Assembly: GCA_038324085.1 (NCBI GenBank)
Contig: JBBQHP010000004.1
Coordinates: 1-64,000 of the forward strand
DNA length: 64,000 nucleotides
Source: Ga0077523 sp038324085
GTDB taxonomy: Bacteria > Pseudomonadota > Gammaproteobacteria > Burkholderiales > Ga0077523
Direction: 5' to 3'
Of this stretch, positions 8,099 to 17,091 are shown one piece after another. Position 1 is the first letter of the stretch. Every line of letters begins with the position of its first letter. The notes below the pieces were generated by a model that was not told the origin of the DNA, did no database searches, and was given only the letters and a program-made list of their open reading frames with translations. The translations under genes and the position numbers were made by a program.

Positions 8099-9208
8099 TC
8101 ACGCCGAAGGGGTGACGATGGAGGCGTAGTTGCCGAGATTCAAGAGCTCGAGCAGACCGGCCACGAGCTGGTTGGGGCGGATGAGACGGATGATCTTGCC
8201 GTCCCTGGTCAAGGCTGCAAAGGTATTTGCCAGCTGAGCGGCGCAGACGAAATCGAGGCGCTCGAGCTGCGACAGGTCGATATTGAGATATTGATGCTCC
8301 TGGGCGAATTCGACCAGCGCAAGAAGTTGCGCGTCGTCGGTACCTTTCATGCTCCCGGACAATACGAAAGTCTCGCGCATGGCATAGCGGGGTTCGTTGC
8401 GGCGCTCGCCAGGGAGGATCAGCTGAGGCTGCGGCAAGATCAAGGGTTCCCATGATTGCGTGGGAACGTTCGCAGCGAGTGCGTACTCGAGCGCGGTGTG
8501 CTCGAATCCGACCCTGTCCTGGGCGAAGCGCAGCAGTGTGAGCAACAGGTCCCAATAGGGTCGTCGCGCAGGCTCCGTCTCGAGTGCCGCCCGGAGCAGT
8601 CGACCCAACAACAGGTCGCCGGTGAGGACCACACCGTTGCCGGCAGCGATCAATTGGCCGAGCGTATCTGCCAGGAGGCGGCATCCGGTTGGTTCGACGG
8701 CCGACAGGCGCGACAGGTCGAGATGCACGATCGTGTGGTGGCTTGCCGCCTCGCGCAACCGGGCCAGCGTCCCAACAGCGCTGGCATCCAGCGTTCCGGC
8801 CAGGGCCCAGCAGGCTTTGCCGCCGGCGCGCAATGGCTCCGGCAGGCGCGCTTCCAGTTCCTGGCGCTCGAGCTCCGACGGCGGCTCCTGGGCGAATTGC
8901 CGGCGATAGCCGCCCACGACGCCTTCGTAGTCCATCCAATGGCCTTCGAGGCGATGCAGATCGAGCAGCATCAGCCAGAGTCGGCGTTCGTCCGGGGATT
9001 GGGACACGCCTTGTTCGAGAGCGCGGCGCGCTTCCGCCGTGAAGCCCCCGGCATGCCGCAAGGCGGCACTTTCTACGGCGGGGTGGAGACGCCCCTGGAT
9101 TTCCGAGACCTCGATACTGGATACGCTCATGAGATCCGCAGTCGAAGCGAAAAGCGCGCCCTGTCGCGCAATGGCGACAGGGTAATCGCGCGGCAACCCC
9201 GGAATCAA
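8099..9208 (-). CDS. Protein with two STAS domains, function unknown
   Basis: A 369-residue cytoplasmic protein. After a low-complexity start comes SSIEVSE, a helical segment (about 45-110) rich in Ala/Arg/Glu, and then two STAS-like (anti-sigma antagonist fold) repeats. The first holds HLDLSRLSAVEPTGCRLLADTLG, the second NIDLSQLERLDFVCAAQLANTFAAL. The second repeat lacks an obvious phosphorylatable Ser/Thr at the usual place. STAS domains take part in partner switching or lipid transport (MlaB). No kinase or phosphatase partner is nearby, so the role is open. It lies between the metal permease gene and hslV on the same strand. The start could instead be ATG 9130. Confidence 0.7.
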   Translation of the reverse strand: MIPGLPRDYPVAIARQGALFASTADLMSVSSIEVSEIQGRLHPAVESAALRHAGGFTAEARRALEQGVSQSPDERRLWLMLLDLHRLEGHWMDYEGVVGGYRRQFAQEPPSELERQELEARLPEPLRAGGKACWALAGTLDASAVGTLARLREAASHHTIVHLDLSRLSAVEPTGCRLLADTLGQLIAAGNGVVLTGDLLLGRLLRAALETEPARRPYWDLLLTLLRFAQDRVGFEHTALEYALAANVPTQSWEPLILPQPQLILPGERRNEPRYAMRETFVLSGSMKGTDDAQLLALVEFAQEHQYLNIDLSQLERLDFVCAAQLANTFAALTRDGKIIRLIRPNQLVAGLLELLNLGNYASIVTPSA

Positions 9209-9224
9209 GGAAACTCGCTGTGAA

Positions 9225-10055
9225 TCAGGACAGCTCGCGGGCTGACGACGGTCTGGAAGTACGGGACACGAGTCTTTTCACGCTCCACGCAACGATGGCC
9301 GCCAGGACGAGGCAAAGCACCAGGACCGGGCCGAACGGCTGATCCTCGACCAACGCGACCTGGAACGCGATGACGTAGGCAACCAGGCTGACGAGTGTCG
9401 CAATGACCAGCGAATGCCGCCAACTCCTGCCCCACTGGTACGCGATCATGGTGGGAATGAACACCAGCGCGAAAGCGGCCATGACGCCGATCGATGCCGT
9501 CGCGAGCGCGAGGCCCCCTGCCACCAGCAGGTCGAACAGAAGATGGTAGCGGATTGCCGACAGTCCGCTTGCGCGGAAGAAGTCGGGGAACATCCGCTCG
9601 AGCAGGAGTTTGCGTGACAGCCAGCGCATCAGCGCGCCGACGGCGAGGGCGAAGGCAGCCATGCTCCATAGGTTCGACAGACCGGTGAAATAGAGCTGGC
9701 CGTCGAACAACGCGTGACCCAGGTGATCAGCCAGAGGCGCGTTGGCGAGCATCAGGATGCTCGCGCCCCAGCCTCCGACCATGAGGATCGCATAGCCGTT
9801 GTTGCCGCTGCGAACGAGCGAGGCCTTGAGGGCAGCAGCCAGCCCCGAGACGCCCAGCCCGCCCACCAGCACCGGCAACCCCAGGATCGCGGCTCCGAGA
9901 GAGCCCGCAGCGGCCAGTTGTGCGAACGCCAGCGCCGCCAGCCACTCCTCTCGCAGGCGCAGGTACATGCCCAGTACCGGCAGTACTGCCGCCACCAGCA
10001 GGCCGGTGGCAAAAGGTGTAAAGAACATCGGATCGAACATTGCAGTCCAGCTCAT
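9225..10055 (-). CDS. znuB: Metal ABC transporter permease (ZnuB/ABC-3 family)
   Basis: A 276-residue inner-membrane permease with about eight hydrophobic segments. Family landmarks are GMYLRLREEWLAALAFAQ near the N-terminus and the SIGVMAAFALVFIPTMIAYQWG segment near residue 190, matching the ABC-3 zinc/manganese group. It is the last gene of a minus-strand uptake operon. Its start overlaps the ATPase stop as ATGA. The metal (zinc, manganese or iron) is not readable from the permease. The His/Cys-rich first gene of the operon and the transporter type favour zinc. Confidence 0.88.
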   Translation of the reverse strand: MSWTAMFDPMFFTPFATGLLVAAVLPVLGMYLRLREEWLAALAFAQLAAAGSLGAAILGLPVLVGGLGVSGLAAALKASLVRSGNNGYAILMVGGWGASILMLANAPLADHLGHALFDGQLYFTGLSNLWSMAAFALAVGALMRWLSRKLLLERMFPDFFRASGLSAIRYHLLFDLLVAGGLALATASIGVMAAFALVFIPTMIAYQWGRSWRHSLVIATLVSLVAYVIAFQVALVEDQPFGPVLVLCLVLAAIVAWSVKRLVSRTSRPSSARELS

Positions 10056-10627
10056 CGCCGTTCGACCTCCACGATCCGTGCGCCCAGGGCCTCGATGAAA
10101 TGGCGGTCATGACTCACGAGCAGAACGCCGCGCCCGTCGCGGGCGCCGGCGATGACCTGCTGAAGCAATGCGACCCCGGCGATGTCGACGTTGTTGGTGG
10201 GCTCATCGAGCATCACCAGGTCCACTGGCGCGGTGAGGCAGGCCCAAACCTGCAACATTTGCAACTGACCGCCCGAGAGCTCCGAGAGACGGCGCGTCAA
10301 CAGCGGCTGCATCGCAGCCGGCAGCGCTTTGGCGTCGCTTTGCGTCAGTGCCAGCAACTCCCGTCCCGACAGCGGGATATCACGCAATGACAACGGGTTC
10401 TGATGCTGATGCGACACCCGCAGGCCGGGCTGCTTGCGCAGGTGACCGCCGAAGACGCGTGCCCCGCCGCCAATCGCATTCATCGCCGTGGTCTTGCCGG
10501 AGCCGTTCGGCCCCCAGAGCGCCACGATCTCGCCGGCGTCGAGCGTGAAGGAGAGCGGGCCGACCACCGCTCGGTCATAGCCAGCTTCGAGGCTGTTCAA
10601 TTCGAGGCAATGCGGTCGCGTTGACAT
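10052..10627 (-). CDS. znuC: Metal ABC transporter ATP-binding protein (ZnuC-like)
   Basis: A 191-residue ATPase, slightly short for the family. It has Walker A GPNGSGKTT, the Q-loop region HQHQNPLSLRD, signature LSGGQ, Walker B VMLDEPTNN and the switch His in LLVSHDRHF. The ATG at 10627 was chosen since homology starts at CLELNSLEAGY. It starts one base after the binding-protein stop and overlaps the permease by ATGA, so the three subunits are translationally coupled. It energises import through the permease at 9225-10055. Confidence 0.88.
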   Translation of the reverse strand: MSTRPHCLELNSLEAGYDRAVVGPLSFTLDAGEIVALWGPNGSGKTTAMNAIGGGARVFGGHLRKQPGLRVSHQHQNPLSLRDIPLSGRELLALTQSDAKALPAAMQPLLTRRLSELSGGQLQMLQVWACLTAPVDLVMLDEPTNNVDIAGVALLQQVIAGARDGRGVLLVSHDRHFIEALGARIVEVERR

Positions 10628-10628
10628 G

Positions 10629-11537
10629 TCAAAGCTTGAGCGCGTCGAGCATGCGTCGTATGGAATCGTCGAACAACGTGAACAGATCGGTGGCACCCTC
10701 GGACCCGCCTACCGTTGCCGGCAACATGATCGCGGGAACGTTGATGCGCTGTGCAAGCCACTCGGAAGGCGCGGGCGACTGGTAGGACGCACGGATGATC
10801 AGCTTGACGGGATCGGACTTCTGATTCTCGACCAGCTCGCGCAAGTGGGCGGAGGTTGGTTCGACGCCCGGCTTGGGTTCCAGCGAAGCGACCTGCCGCA
10901 TTCCCAGAAAGTCGAACAGGTACGAGAAGTTCTTGTGGTGCTGGATCACCGTCACGCCTTTCAGCGGCGCGCCCATCTTGGCCCAGTGTTCGGTCGCGGC
11001 ATCCCAGCGTCGGGTGAAGTCGGCGAGTCGCGTCCGGTACTCGGTCTCGCCCGCAGGGTCGATGCGCACCAGTCGCCTGGTCAATTCTTCCGCCGCGAGC
11101 CGGATCTGCCTCGGCCCGAACTGGATGTGCGGATTGCCTTGCGGGTGGACGTCGCCAAGTGCGCGATCGACCGACGTTGGCACCTCGATGCGAGGCACGA
11201 CGCTCGCAGCTTCGAAGAATCCGGGCTTGCCGGCCTGGATGCGTGCATTGCCGGCTTGCGTGCGCACCAGCGGCATCCAGCCGATTTCGAGGTCGGCGCC
11301 GGTGCATACCACGAGATCGGCGGTTCGTGCGCGCGCGATCAGGCTCGGCCGTGCCTGGATGCGATGGACGTCCTGCAGTGCCGTGGTTGCGACGAACGTC
11401 GACGCCCGCGGTCCGGCGAGTTCGGTGACGAGCGAGCCCCATTCGGGACTGCAGGCGAATACCTGGATCGTCGCCTGGGCCAGGATGGCGCAGAGCAACA
11501 GCGTCGCGCCGATCGCGATGTTGGTCGATAGCTTCAT
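10629..11537 (-). CDS. znuA: Metal ABC transporter periplasmic binding protein (ZnuA-like)
   Basis: A 302-residue exported protein. An N-terminal signal (KLSTNIAIGATLLLCAILAQA) is followed by a cluster A-I binding fold. Likely metal ligands are His in LQDVHRIQARPS, the HPQGNPHIQFGP pair and His in VIQHHKNFSYLFDFLG, spaced as in TroA/ZnuA proteins. It lacks the long His-rich loop of E. coli ZnuA. It delivers metal to the permease encoded downstream and follows the outer-membrane protein gene by 37 bases. Confidence 0.85.
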   Translation of the reverse strand: MKLSTNIAIGATLLLCAILAQATIQVFACSPEWGSLVTELAGPRASTFVATTALQDVHRIQARPSLIARARTADLVVCTGADLEIGWMPLVRTQAGNARIQAGKPGFFEAASVVPRIEVPTSVDRALGDVHPQGNPHIQFGPRQIRLAAEELTRRLVRIDPAGETEYRTRLADFTRRWDAATEHWAKMGAPLKGVTVIQHHKNFSYLFDFLGMRQVASLEPKPGVEPTSAHLRELVENQKSDPVKLIIRASYQSPAPSEWLAQRINVPAIMLPATVGGSEGATDLFTLFDDSIRRMLDALKL

Positions 11538-11574
11538 GTGGGTTGTCCTTGTGGCCGCGCCATCCTGGCGCTTG

Positions 11575-13011
11575 TCAGAACTGATGAGCGCCGTGAGCGC
11601 CGAGGCTGAACACGTATTGGAGAAAGAGCTGGTTGTCGGCGATGGTTGCGCCCGTGGCGATGTCCTGTCGCGTCAAGTCGCGGTTGTACTGCAGCCTGAC
11701 ACGGCTGAACTCGCTCGGATTCCAGTCGAGCATCAGGCTGTAGCGCTGCGGGTCGAACGCCGGCGCGACCAGATTGGCGGCGTTCGAATTGAGCGCAACT
11801 GTGCCGTGCCGCAGGCGGTCGTAGCGACCGCCCACTCGCCAGTACGGCACGAACTGGTACACCGCCTGCGCGTACCATCCGGATTGTCGTGCCGCCAGCG
11901 CATCCGTTGCTGCAAGACCCGCGGTATCGAAGGCAAGATCGCCGTCGTACTTGCGCTGATACCACTCGGCCGCGAACTTGAAATTGCGATACTGCGGGTT
12001 GCCGTCGGGCGCCCACTTGTAGACCATGTCAACGCCGCTGATGCGCTGGCGCCCCGAGAACAGATTGGTCACTCCGGACTGGTCATCGTAATCGAGGAAG
12101 GCGACCCCACCCGGAGCAGTGTGCTGGCGGAGATGGGATGCGCCGATCTGGTAGCTGCCCGAGGTACCGATATCGCCACCCAGTTTCACGAAGAAAGCGC
12201 GGGACGCCGCGCCGTTCTGGTTGCGGTTGACGTCGCCGACGCCCGGGAACTCCCGGCCGCGACCGATCTCGGCGCCGAACTGGAGCAAGACCGGCAGCGG
12301 CGCAACCCAGCGCAGCTGCACCCCGTCGTCGCCGTAGTTCGGGCCCAGGAACGCACGCTGCACGAGCGCCGGATCCACGAAGTCCCACGCATGGGCGTGG
12401 ACCGAGTTGAGGTATCCGAGGCCGGAGAAGAAGCGACCGGCCTTCACGGTGAGACCCTGGCCGAGCGCCAGCGTTTCCGCGTAGGCTTCTTCGACCTCGA
12501 CGGTGTTCTCGGACGTGATCGCCGCAAGCAGCGAACCGCGGAAATACGGGTCGATGCTCGAGGTGAGGAACAGCTCGGACTCTCCGAGGGAAGCCCCGCG
12601 CGCCGGACTGACATCCCCGCCGGAAGGCGCGAAGCCCGTCATGCGCGTGGTCGGATCGTTGCCGTAGCGGCCCCAGGTGCCATTCAGGATCAGTGACAGC
12701 GCCGGATTGAAGGCGGTCTGCGAAGTGGGCGGAACTTCTGACTGTGAAACCGCGGCGTTGGATTGCGCGGCCGTGGTTTCGGCCTTGGCGGCGGAAGCCT
12801 CCGCCCGGGCGGAGGCTTCCTGCGCCTTGACGACGCTCGATTCGGCCGCCTTCAGTTTGTCCTCGAGTACCCTGATGCGGGCCTCGTAGCTGCTGCGTAG
12901 TTCCTGGATGTCTTTGCGGATCTGGTCGAGCTCCGCGGTCTGCGCGGTCGCCGGACCTGCGCAGGTGCATGCCGCCGCAAAGACCGTTGCAGCGATGAGC
13001 GTGTGACGCAT
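11575..13011 (-). CDS. Outer-membrane beta-barrel protein in the metal-uptake operon
   Basis: A 478-residue protein with a signal peptide (RHTLIAATVFAAACTCAGPATAQ). A coiled-coil stretch of Ala/Glu/Lys-rich heptads runs from about 25 to 90. The rest alternates as beta strands and ends HGAHQF, a terminal Phe typical of BAM-inserted barrels. The coiled coil plus barrel design resembles OprO/porin-like and zinc-regulated outer-membrane proteins. I see no TonB plug domain. Its place in the operon suggests it lets metal, or a metal chelate, across the outer membrane; this is inference. Confidence 0.75.
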   Translation of the reverse strand: MRHTLIAATVFAAACTCAGPATAQTAELDQIRKDIQELRSSYEARIRVLEDKLKAAESSVVKAQEASARAEASAAKAETTAAQSNAAVSQSEVPPTSQTAFNPALSLILNGTWGRYGNDPTTRMTGFAPSGGDVSPARGASLGESELFLTSSIDPYFRGSLLAAITSENTVEVEEAYAETLALGQGLTVKAGRFFSGLGYLNSVHAHAWDFVDPALVQRAFLGPNYGDDGVQLRWVAPLPVLLQFGAEIGRGREFPGVGDVNRNQNGAASRAFFVKLGGDIGTSGSYQIGASHLRQHTAPGGVAFLDYDDQSGVTNLFSGRQRISGVDMVYKWAPDGNPQYRNFKFAAEWYQRKYDGDLAFDTAGLAATDALAARQSGWYAQAVYQFVPYWRVGGRYDRLRHGTVALNSNAANLVAPAFDPQRYSLMLDWNPSEFSRVRLQYNRDLTRQDIATGATIADNQLFLQYVFSLGAHGAHQF

Positions 13012-13080
13012 CGTCGATCTCCTGTGAAAACGAACGGGCGCGTAGCGGACTCGATCCGCGATCGCGCGTCGAAACGGTTC

Positions 13081-13413
13081 TCAGGAGATCGGAGGCGGGC
13101 CTCGCGGTGAAAACGCGTGTGTTCGAAGTGGCGTCCAGGCAGCCGCCTGCTCCAACTGTGGCGCGGCGAATTCCGCAGAGGACTGGACCTCGATGACGAC
13201 GGAGCCGGGCGCGCCATGCACCTGCGCGAAAGCCATGCATTCGTCGCAACCGTGGGTCGGCAAACCCTTGCCGTGATGATGCGAAGGCGCATGCCCGAGG
13301 CTATGGGCTACCGCGTGTCCGATCCCCACCTGCTGCGCGAACAGCAGCATGGCAGCCAAAGCGAGTTGGGCGATCAGTTGGCGCATGGCAGTCTCTGAAC
13401 ATGAGAGTTGCAT
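13081..13413 (-). CDS. Small exported His/Cys-rich protein (DUF2946-like)
   Basis: A 110-residue protein. A hydrophobic N-terminal segment (LIAQLALAAMLLFAQQVG) is followed by a metal-binding-like stretch: HAVAHSLGHAPSHHHGKG and then HGCDECMAF, with a CxxC. This matches the DUF2946 pattern, small exported proteins often found with metal-uptake genes. It is the first gene of the minus-strand operon leading to the outer-membrane protein and the ABC transporter. ATG 13413 has an AGGGAA ribosome site; ATG 13386 is the alternative. It probably binds zinc or copper in the periplasm; that role is inference. Confidence 0.7.
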   Translation of the reverse strand: MQLSCSETAMRQLIAQLALAAMLLFAQQVGIGHAVAHSLGHAPSHHHGKGLPTHGCDECMAFAQVHGAPGSVVIEVQSSAEFAAPQLEQAAAWTPLRTHAFSPRGPPPIS

Positions 13414-13650
13414 ACTTGTTCCCTTACGCGCAAGTCGGGGGCGACGCGCACGCCGGCTGATTGCAGGTGGGGGAGGGCCTGTACGGGAGGAACCTGGTGG
13501 TGACCGCAGTGCGCTCGTCGAGTCCCGGCCGTGATCGCGCCACGGGACGCAGCCGCGGCCACGGCTGCATTCGAGTGGGCCACGCTGGAGGCCGGTTGTC
13601 CGCGACACGGACGCGCTCCCGAGGCCAGGCCACACCGTGCCGGGTTTGCT

Positions 13651-14289
13651 TCAGACGTCGTCGATCGCGTCGCGGACGCCGAGATGGTCGATGTCACCCC
13701 AATGCAGGACGGTCCAGCGTGCGGCCTGAATCTCGAACGTGTTGAGGCTCGCATTGAGGAGCGTGAAGGTGCGCGGCGCCTCGAGCGGCAGGCCGGTCGC
13801 GTGGCGGAACAAGACGTCCAGTGCCCCGCCGTGGGTGACGATAAGGAGCGTCGCACCCGGGTGGGCAGCGGCCAGCTCGCTCACGCAGGCAACGCAGCGT
13901 GCCGAGAACTGGCGCAGGGTCTCGCCGCCGCGCAGATCGTGGTCGGCATCACGCGACTTGAAGCGGCGCCAGTCGTCGGGATGCTGCAGCGCGGCCTCGG
14001 TGCCGGTCAGACCCTGGAAGATTCCCAGATGCCGTTCACGCAACCGGGCGTCGGTGGCGATCTCGTGGCCGGTGTGCGCGGTGATGCCGCGCGCTGTGGC
14101 CAGGGTGCGTCCGAGATCACTCGCCACCAGGACGTCGATCGCCTGGTCGGCAAGGCGGCGCCCGAGCGCGTCGGCCTGCTCGACGCCACTGGTGTCGAGT
14201 TCGCTGTCGAGATGCCCTTGCATGCGACCGGCAACGTTCCAGCGGGTCTCGCCGTGCCGCACGGCGAGTAGCGTGGTGGGCGCGCTCAT
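13651..14289 (-). CDS. Histidine phosphatase family protein
   Basis: A 212-residue phosphoglycerate-mutase-like phosphatase. The catalytic histidine is in LLAVRHGETRWN. A second active-site block is LRERHLGIFQGL (Arg/Glu), and the late VTHGGALD carries the second catalytic His. Such cytoplasmic enzymes remove phosphate from small molecules or alpha-ribazole phosphate. No cobalamin genes are close, so CobC is not implied. ATG 14289 was chosen because homology begins at TTLLAVRHGE and it lies 1 base after the rlmI-like stop. Confidence 0.85.
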   Translation of the reverse strand: MSAPTTLLAVRHGETRWNVAGRMQGHLDSELDTSGVEQADALGRRLADQAIDVLVASDLGRTLATARGITAHTGHEIATDARLRERHLGIFQGLTGTEAALQHPDDWRRFKSRDADHDLRGGETLRQFSARCVACVSELAAAHPGATLLIVTHGGALDVLFRHATGLPLEAPRTFTLLNASLNTFEIQAARWTVLHWGDIDHLGVRDAIDDV

Positions 14290-14290
14290 C

Positions 14291-15481
14291 TCAGGCGGCC
14301 ACGCACAGCATTCCCTTGAGGTACTCGCCTTCGGGAAAACCCAACGTGACGGGGTGATCGGGGGCGGCGCCGAGATGCCGAAGCACTCGCGCATCGACGC
14401 CAGCGTCAGTCGCAGCGCCCGCGACGATCTTCTGGAACAAGTCGCGATGCACGCCGCCGGAACACGAGAACGTGAGCAATGAACCCTCGGGCCGCAGCAA
14501 TTTCAGCGCCCACAGGTTGATGTCCTTGTACGCGCGAGCCGCTTTCTCGGCATGAGCTGCCGTGGGCGCGAACTTTGGCGGATCGAGCACGATGATGTCG
14601 AACTTGCGCGCCTGATCGCGGAACTTGCGCAACAGCGCGAAGACATCGCCTTCGATCAGTTCGACTCTCTCGAGCGGGAGCCCGTTGTTGCCCACGTTTC
14701 GATGCGCGGCGGCGATCGCGTCGGCGGAGCTGTCGATGGCTGTGACGCGGGCGGCACCGCCCGCCAGCGCATTCATCGCAAACCCGCCCGTGTAGCAGAA
14801 ACAGTCGAGCACCTCGCGCCCGTTCGACAACGTCCGGAGCAGCGCACGATTGTCGCGCTGATCGAGATAGAACCCGGTCTTGTGCCCATGCCTCGGGTCG
14901 ACGTCGAACGTGAGCCCGCTCTCCTCGATGGCGATCGTGCGCGGCGGATCTGCTCCTTCGAGCGGTCCGACCCGCGGCGCCAGTCCTTCGAGCGCAAGCA
15001 CGTCGGCATCGGAGCGCTCGAACACGTTGGCCACGCCGCTTGCCTGGGCAGCGAGCCGCGCAAGGTCTTCCCGCCAACGCCACGCACCCGCGCTGGAAAG
15101 CTGCAACACGATCCAGTCGGCGAAACGGTCGACGACGACACCGGGCAATCCATCCGCCTCGCCATTGACGAGCCGTCCTGCCTGCCGTTGTCCGCCGGGC
15201 TTGGCCAAATCCGGCCGTCGCCCGATGGCGCGTTGCAGACGGCTCGCCAGGAATGCTTCGTCAATGCGAACTCCTTCACGCCAATCCCAGACACGCGCTG
15301 CGATCTGGGATTGCGGGCTGTAGGCGGCCCAGGCGAGAAATCCGCCCTGCGAAGAGCGTATTTCGACCGTGTCGCCGGACGCCGGATGGCCTTCGATTCG
15401 TTCGACGGCGCCGGAGAAGACCCACGGATGCCGGCGCTGCAGCGATTTCTCGCGCCCGGGCTTGAGCAAGATCCTGCTCAT
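14291..15481 (-). CDS. rlmI: Class I rRNA methyltransferase, RlmI-like
   Basis: A 396-residue protein with an N-terminal PUA-like RNA-binding part (KSLQRRHPWVFSGAVERIEG), a short middle domain and a Rossmann methyltransferase. Motif I is LDCFCYTGGFAMNAL, motif IV is VLDPPKFAPT, and FSCSGGV carries the cysteine used by m5C enzymes. E. coli RlmI makes m5C1962 in 23S rRNA; family assignment is firm, exact site inferred. Start overlaps the xerC stop as ATGA. Confidence 0.88.
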   Translation of the reverse strand: MSRILLKPGREKSLQRRHPWVFSGAVERIEGHPASGDTVEIRSSQGGFLAWAAYSPQSQIAARVWDWREGVRIDEAFLASRLQRAIGRRPDLAKPGGQRQAGRLVNGEADGLPGVVVDRFADWIVLQLSSAGAWRWREDLARLAAQASGVANVFERSDADVLALEGLAPRVGPLEGADPPRTIAIEESGLTFDVDPRHGHKTGFYLDQRDNRALLRTLSNGREVLDCFCYTGGFAMNALAGGAARVTAIDSSADAIAAAHRNVGNNGLPLERVELIEGDVFALLRKFRDQARKFDIIVLDPPKFAPTAAHAEKAARAYKDINLWALKLLRPEGSLLTFSCSGGVHRDLFQKIVAGAATDAGVDARVLRHLGAAPDHPVTLGFPEGEYLKGMLCVAA

Positions 15482-16416
15482 GGTCCGGACTTCCGTTTGG
15501 CTCTCGGATGCGCGGCGTCGTAGACCTTTGCCAGGTGTTGAAAATCAAGATGGGTATACACCTGCGTCGTCGAGATGCTCGCGTGGCCGAGCAATTCCTG
15601 CACGGCACGCAGATCACCGCTCGACTGCAGGATGTGTGACGCGAACGAGTGCCGCAACACGTGGGGGTGGACGTTGGTCGTCAGCCCGCGCCTCGCGGCG
15701 AGCGCCTTCAACGCAGTCTGCACTGCGCGATGGCCTATTCGACGTCCGCTCCGGTTGAGAAACAAGGCGGTCTCGCCGGCTCGTGCGAGCTCGTCCCGCC
15801 GCGGCAGCCACGCCTCGATTGCCGTTGCTGCCCGGGCCCCGATTGGCACGACCCGGGTCTTCGATCCCTTGCCCGTTACTCGTACGATCCGCTCGCGCAA
15901 ATCCACGTCCGCGGGATCGAGCCCCACTGCTTCGGCGAGCCGCAGGCCCGACGAGTAGATGAGTTCGAACAGCGCCGCGGAGAGCTTGTCCGCATCGTCG
16001 TCCGTTCCAGTGCCGTCGAGGAGACGGGCGGCTTCATCGGGCGTGAGGCTCGCGGGTAGCCGCTTCGGCGACTTCGGGGCCTTCAGGCCCGCGACGGGAT
16101 TGGTCCGGAAACCGTGGTCGCGGGCGAGATAGTCGAACAGGCCCCGCCAGGCGGAGAGCTTGCGGGCGATGCTCCGCCCGCCCAGTCCGCTTCCGTGCAG
16201 CCGCGCGACGAAGCGGCGCAAATCGTGAACGCTCAGCGATTCGAGCGGAAGTTTGTCCGCAAGACGCAGGAGGTCGCGCACATCGCGCGCATAGTTCTCG
16301 ACCGTGTGTGCGGCAAGCCGCTTCTCGTGGGCGAGATGGGAGAGGTAGCCGGCAAACCTGGCATCGACGACAGGCTCGGACCCTGCCGGCCTCGGCGCCC
16401 GGTCCGCCACGGTCAT
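15478..16416 (-). CDS. xerC: Tyrosine recombinase XerC
   Basis: A 312-residue site-specific recombinase that resolves chromosome dimers with XerD at dif. The N-terminal SAM-like core-binding part includes YLSHLAHEKRLAAHTVENY. The catalytic set is complete: Arg in SSGLRLAEAVGL, Lys in GKGSKTRVVPIG, HxxRH in HVLRHSFASH, His in LGHASISTTQ and nucleophile Tyr in QVYTHLD. ATG 16416 overlaps the DUF484 stop as ATGA. The dapF-DUF484-xerC order is the common proteobacterial one. Confidence 0.95.
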   Translation of the reverse strand: MTVADRAPRPAGSEPVVDARFAGYLSHLAHEKRLAAHTVENYARDVRDLLRLADKLPLESLSVHDLRRFVARLHGSGLGGRSIARKLSAWRGLFDYLARDHGFRTNPVAGLKAPKSPKRLPASLTPDEAARLLDGTGTDDDADKLSAALFELIYSSGLRLAEAVGLDPADVDLRERIVRVTGKGSKTRVVPIGARAATAIEAWLPRRDELARAGETALFLNRSGRRIGHRAVQTALKALAARRGLTTNVHPHVLRHSFASHILQSSGDLRAVQELLGHASISTTQVYTHLDFQHLAKVYDAAHPRAKRKSGP

Positions 16417-17066
16417 GCCGGTAGGAATCTGGCTAACGCAACGCTCACGAGTTCGCCGAGCCGTTTGAGGTAGAGCGTGCCCATTTCCGGGTAGAACCGT
16501 TCGCCATCCTCTGCGCCGAGGGCAAGCAGTCCGAAGGGTTGCTCGGTGCGCAGAGGAACGTAGGCGAACGAGTGCAACGAATGGCCATCCTCGCCGAACC
16601 ATGAGGTGGTCTCGAACATCGGATGCGCGCTGCAATAGGGATTGGTGAGGCTCTCCGTGAATACGCGCACTTCCTGGCTGATGGTGCCGAACTCCGGACG
16701 CTCCCACCCGCCTTCGGTCCAGATGCGCATGGCCACGTGCGGCACCGCGAAATCCTCGCGCAGGTTGTAGTAGAGCGAAGCGAACAGGATGTCCAGCTCC
16801 CGCGCCATCATCATGGCCAGCGTGATCCGATGCAGCCGGTCGATGATGGTGTCGTTCTCCTGCCCGAACTGGACCAGCTCGCGCAGCTTGTCTTCGAGCG
16901 CACGGTTCTTCTCGCGCAGCGTGACGATCTGCCGCTCCGAAATCGGGATGGCACGGCCGCCATGCGGATGGGGCACATAGATCTCGGCGATCAGTTCGGC
17001 GTATTGATCGAAGAACTCGGGATGGTCCTTCAAGTACTGGGCAACGGCGTCTGCGTCTGGTCGCAT
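16413..17066 (-). CDS. DUF484 family protein (GAF-like)
   Basis: A 217-residue protein of the DUF484 family, between dapF and xerC as in many proteobacteria. The start VAQYLKDHPEFFDQYAELIAEI is characteristic. A coiled-coil segment (ERQIVTLREKNRALEDKLRELV) follows, then a GAF-like domain ending YLKRLGELVSVALARFL. No enzymatic residues are recognised, and its role is unknown. The ATG at 17066 was selected over an upstream frame extension that has no family similarity. It overlaps xerC by 4 bases. Confidence 0.88.
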   Translation of the reverse strand: MRPDADAVAQYLKDHPEFFDQYAELIAEIYVPHPHGGRAIPISERQIVTLREKNRALEDKLRELVQFGQENDTIIDRLHRITLAMMMARELDILFASLYYNLREDFAVPHVAMRIWTEGGWERPEFGTISQEVRVFTESLTNPYCSAHPMFETTSWFGEDGHSLHSFAYVPLRTEQPFGLLALGAEDGERFYPEMGTLYLKRLGELVSVALARFLPA

Positions 17067-17091
17067 CTCGGGTCTCGGGTCTTGATGTCTG

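Noticed and set aside
13651..14289. CobC (alpha-ribazole phosphatase) assignment for the histidine phosphatase
   Set aside because: No cobalamin synthesis genes in the window; motifs do not distinguish CobC from general phosphatases.
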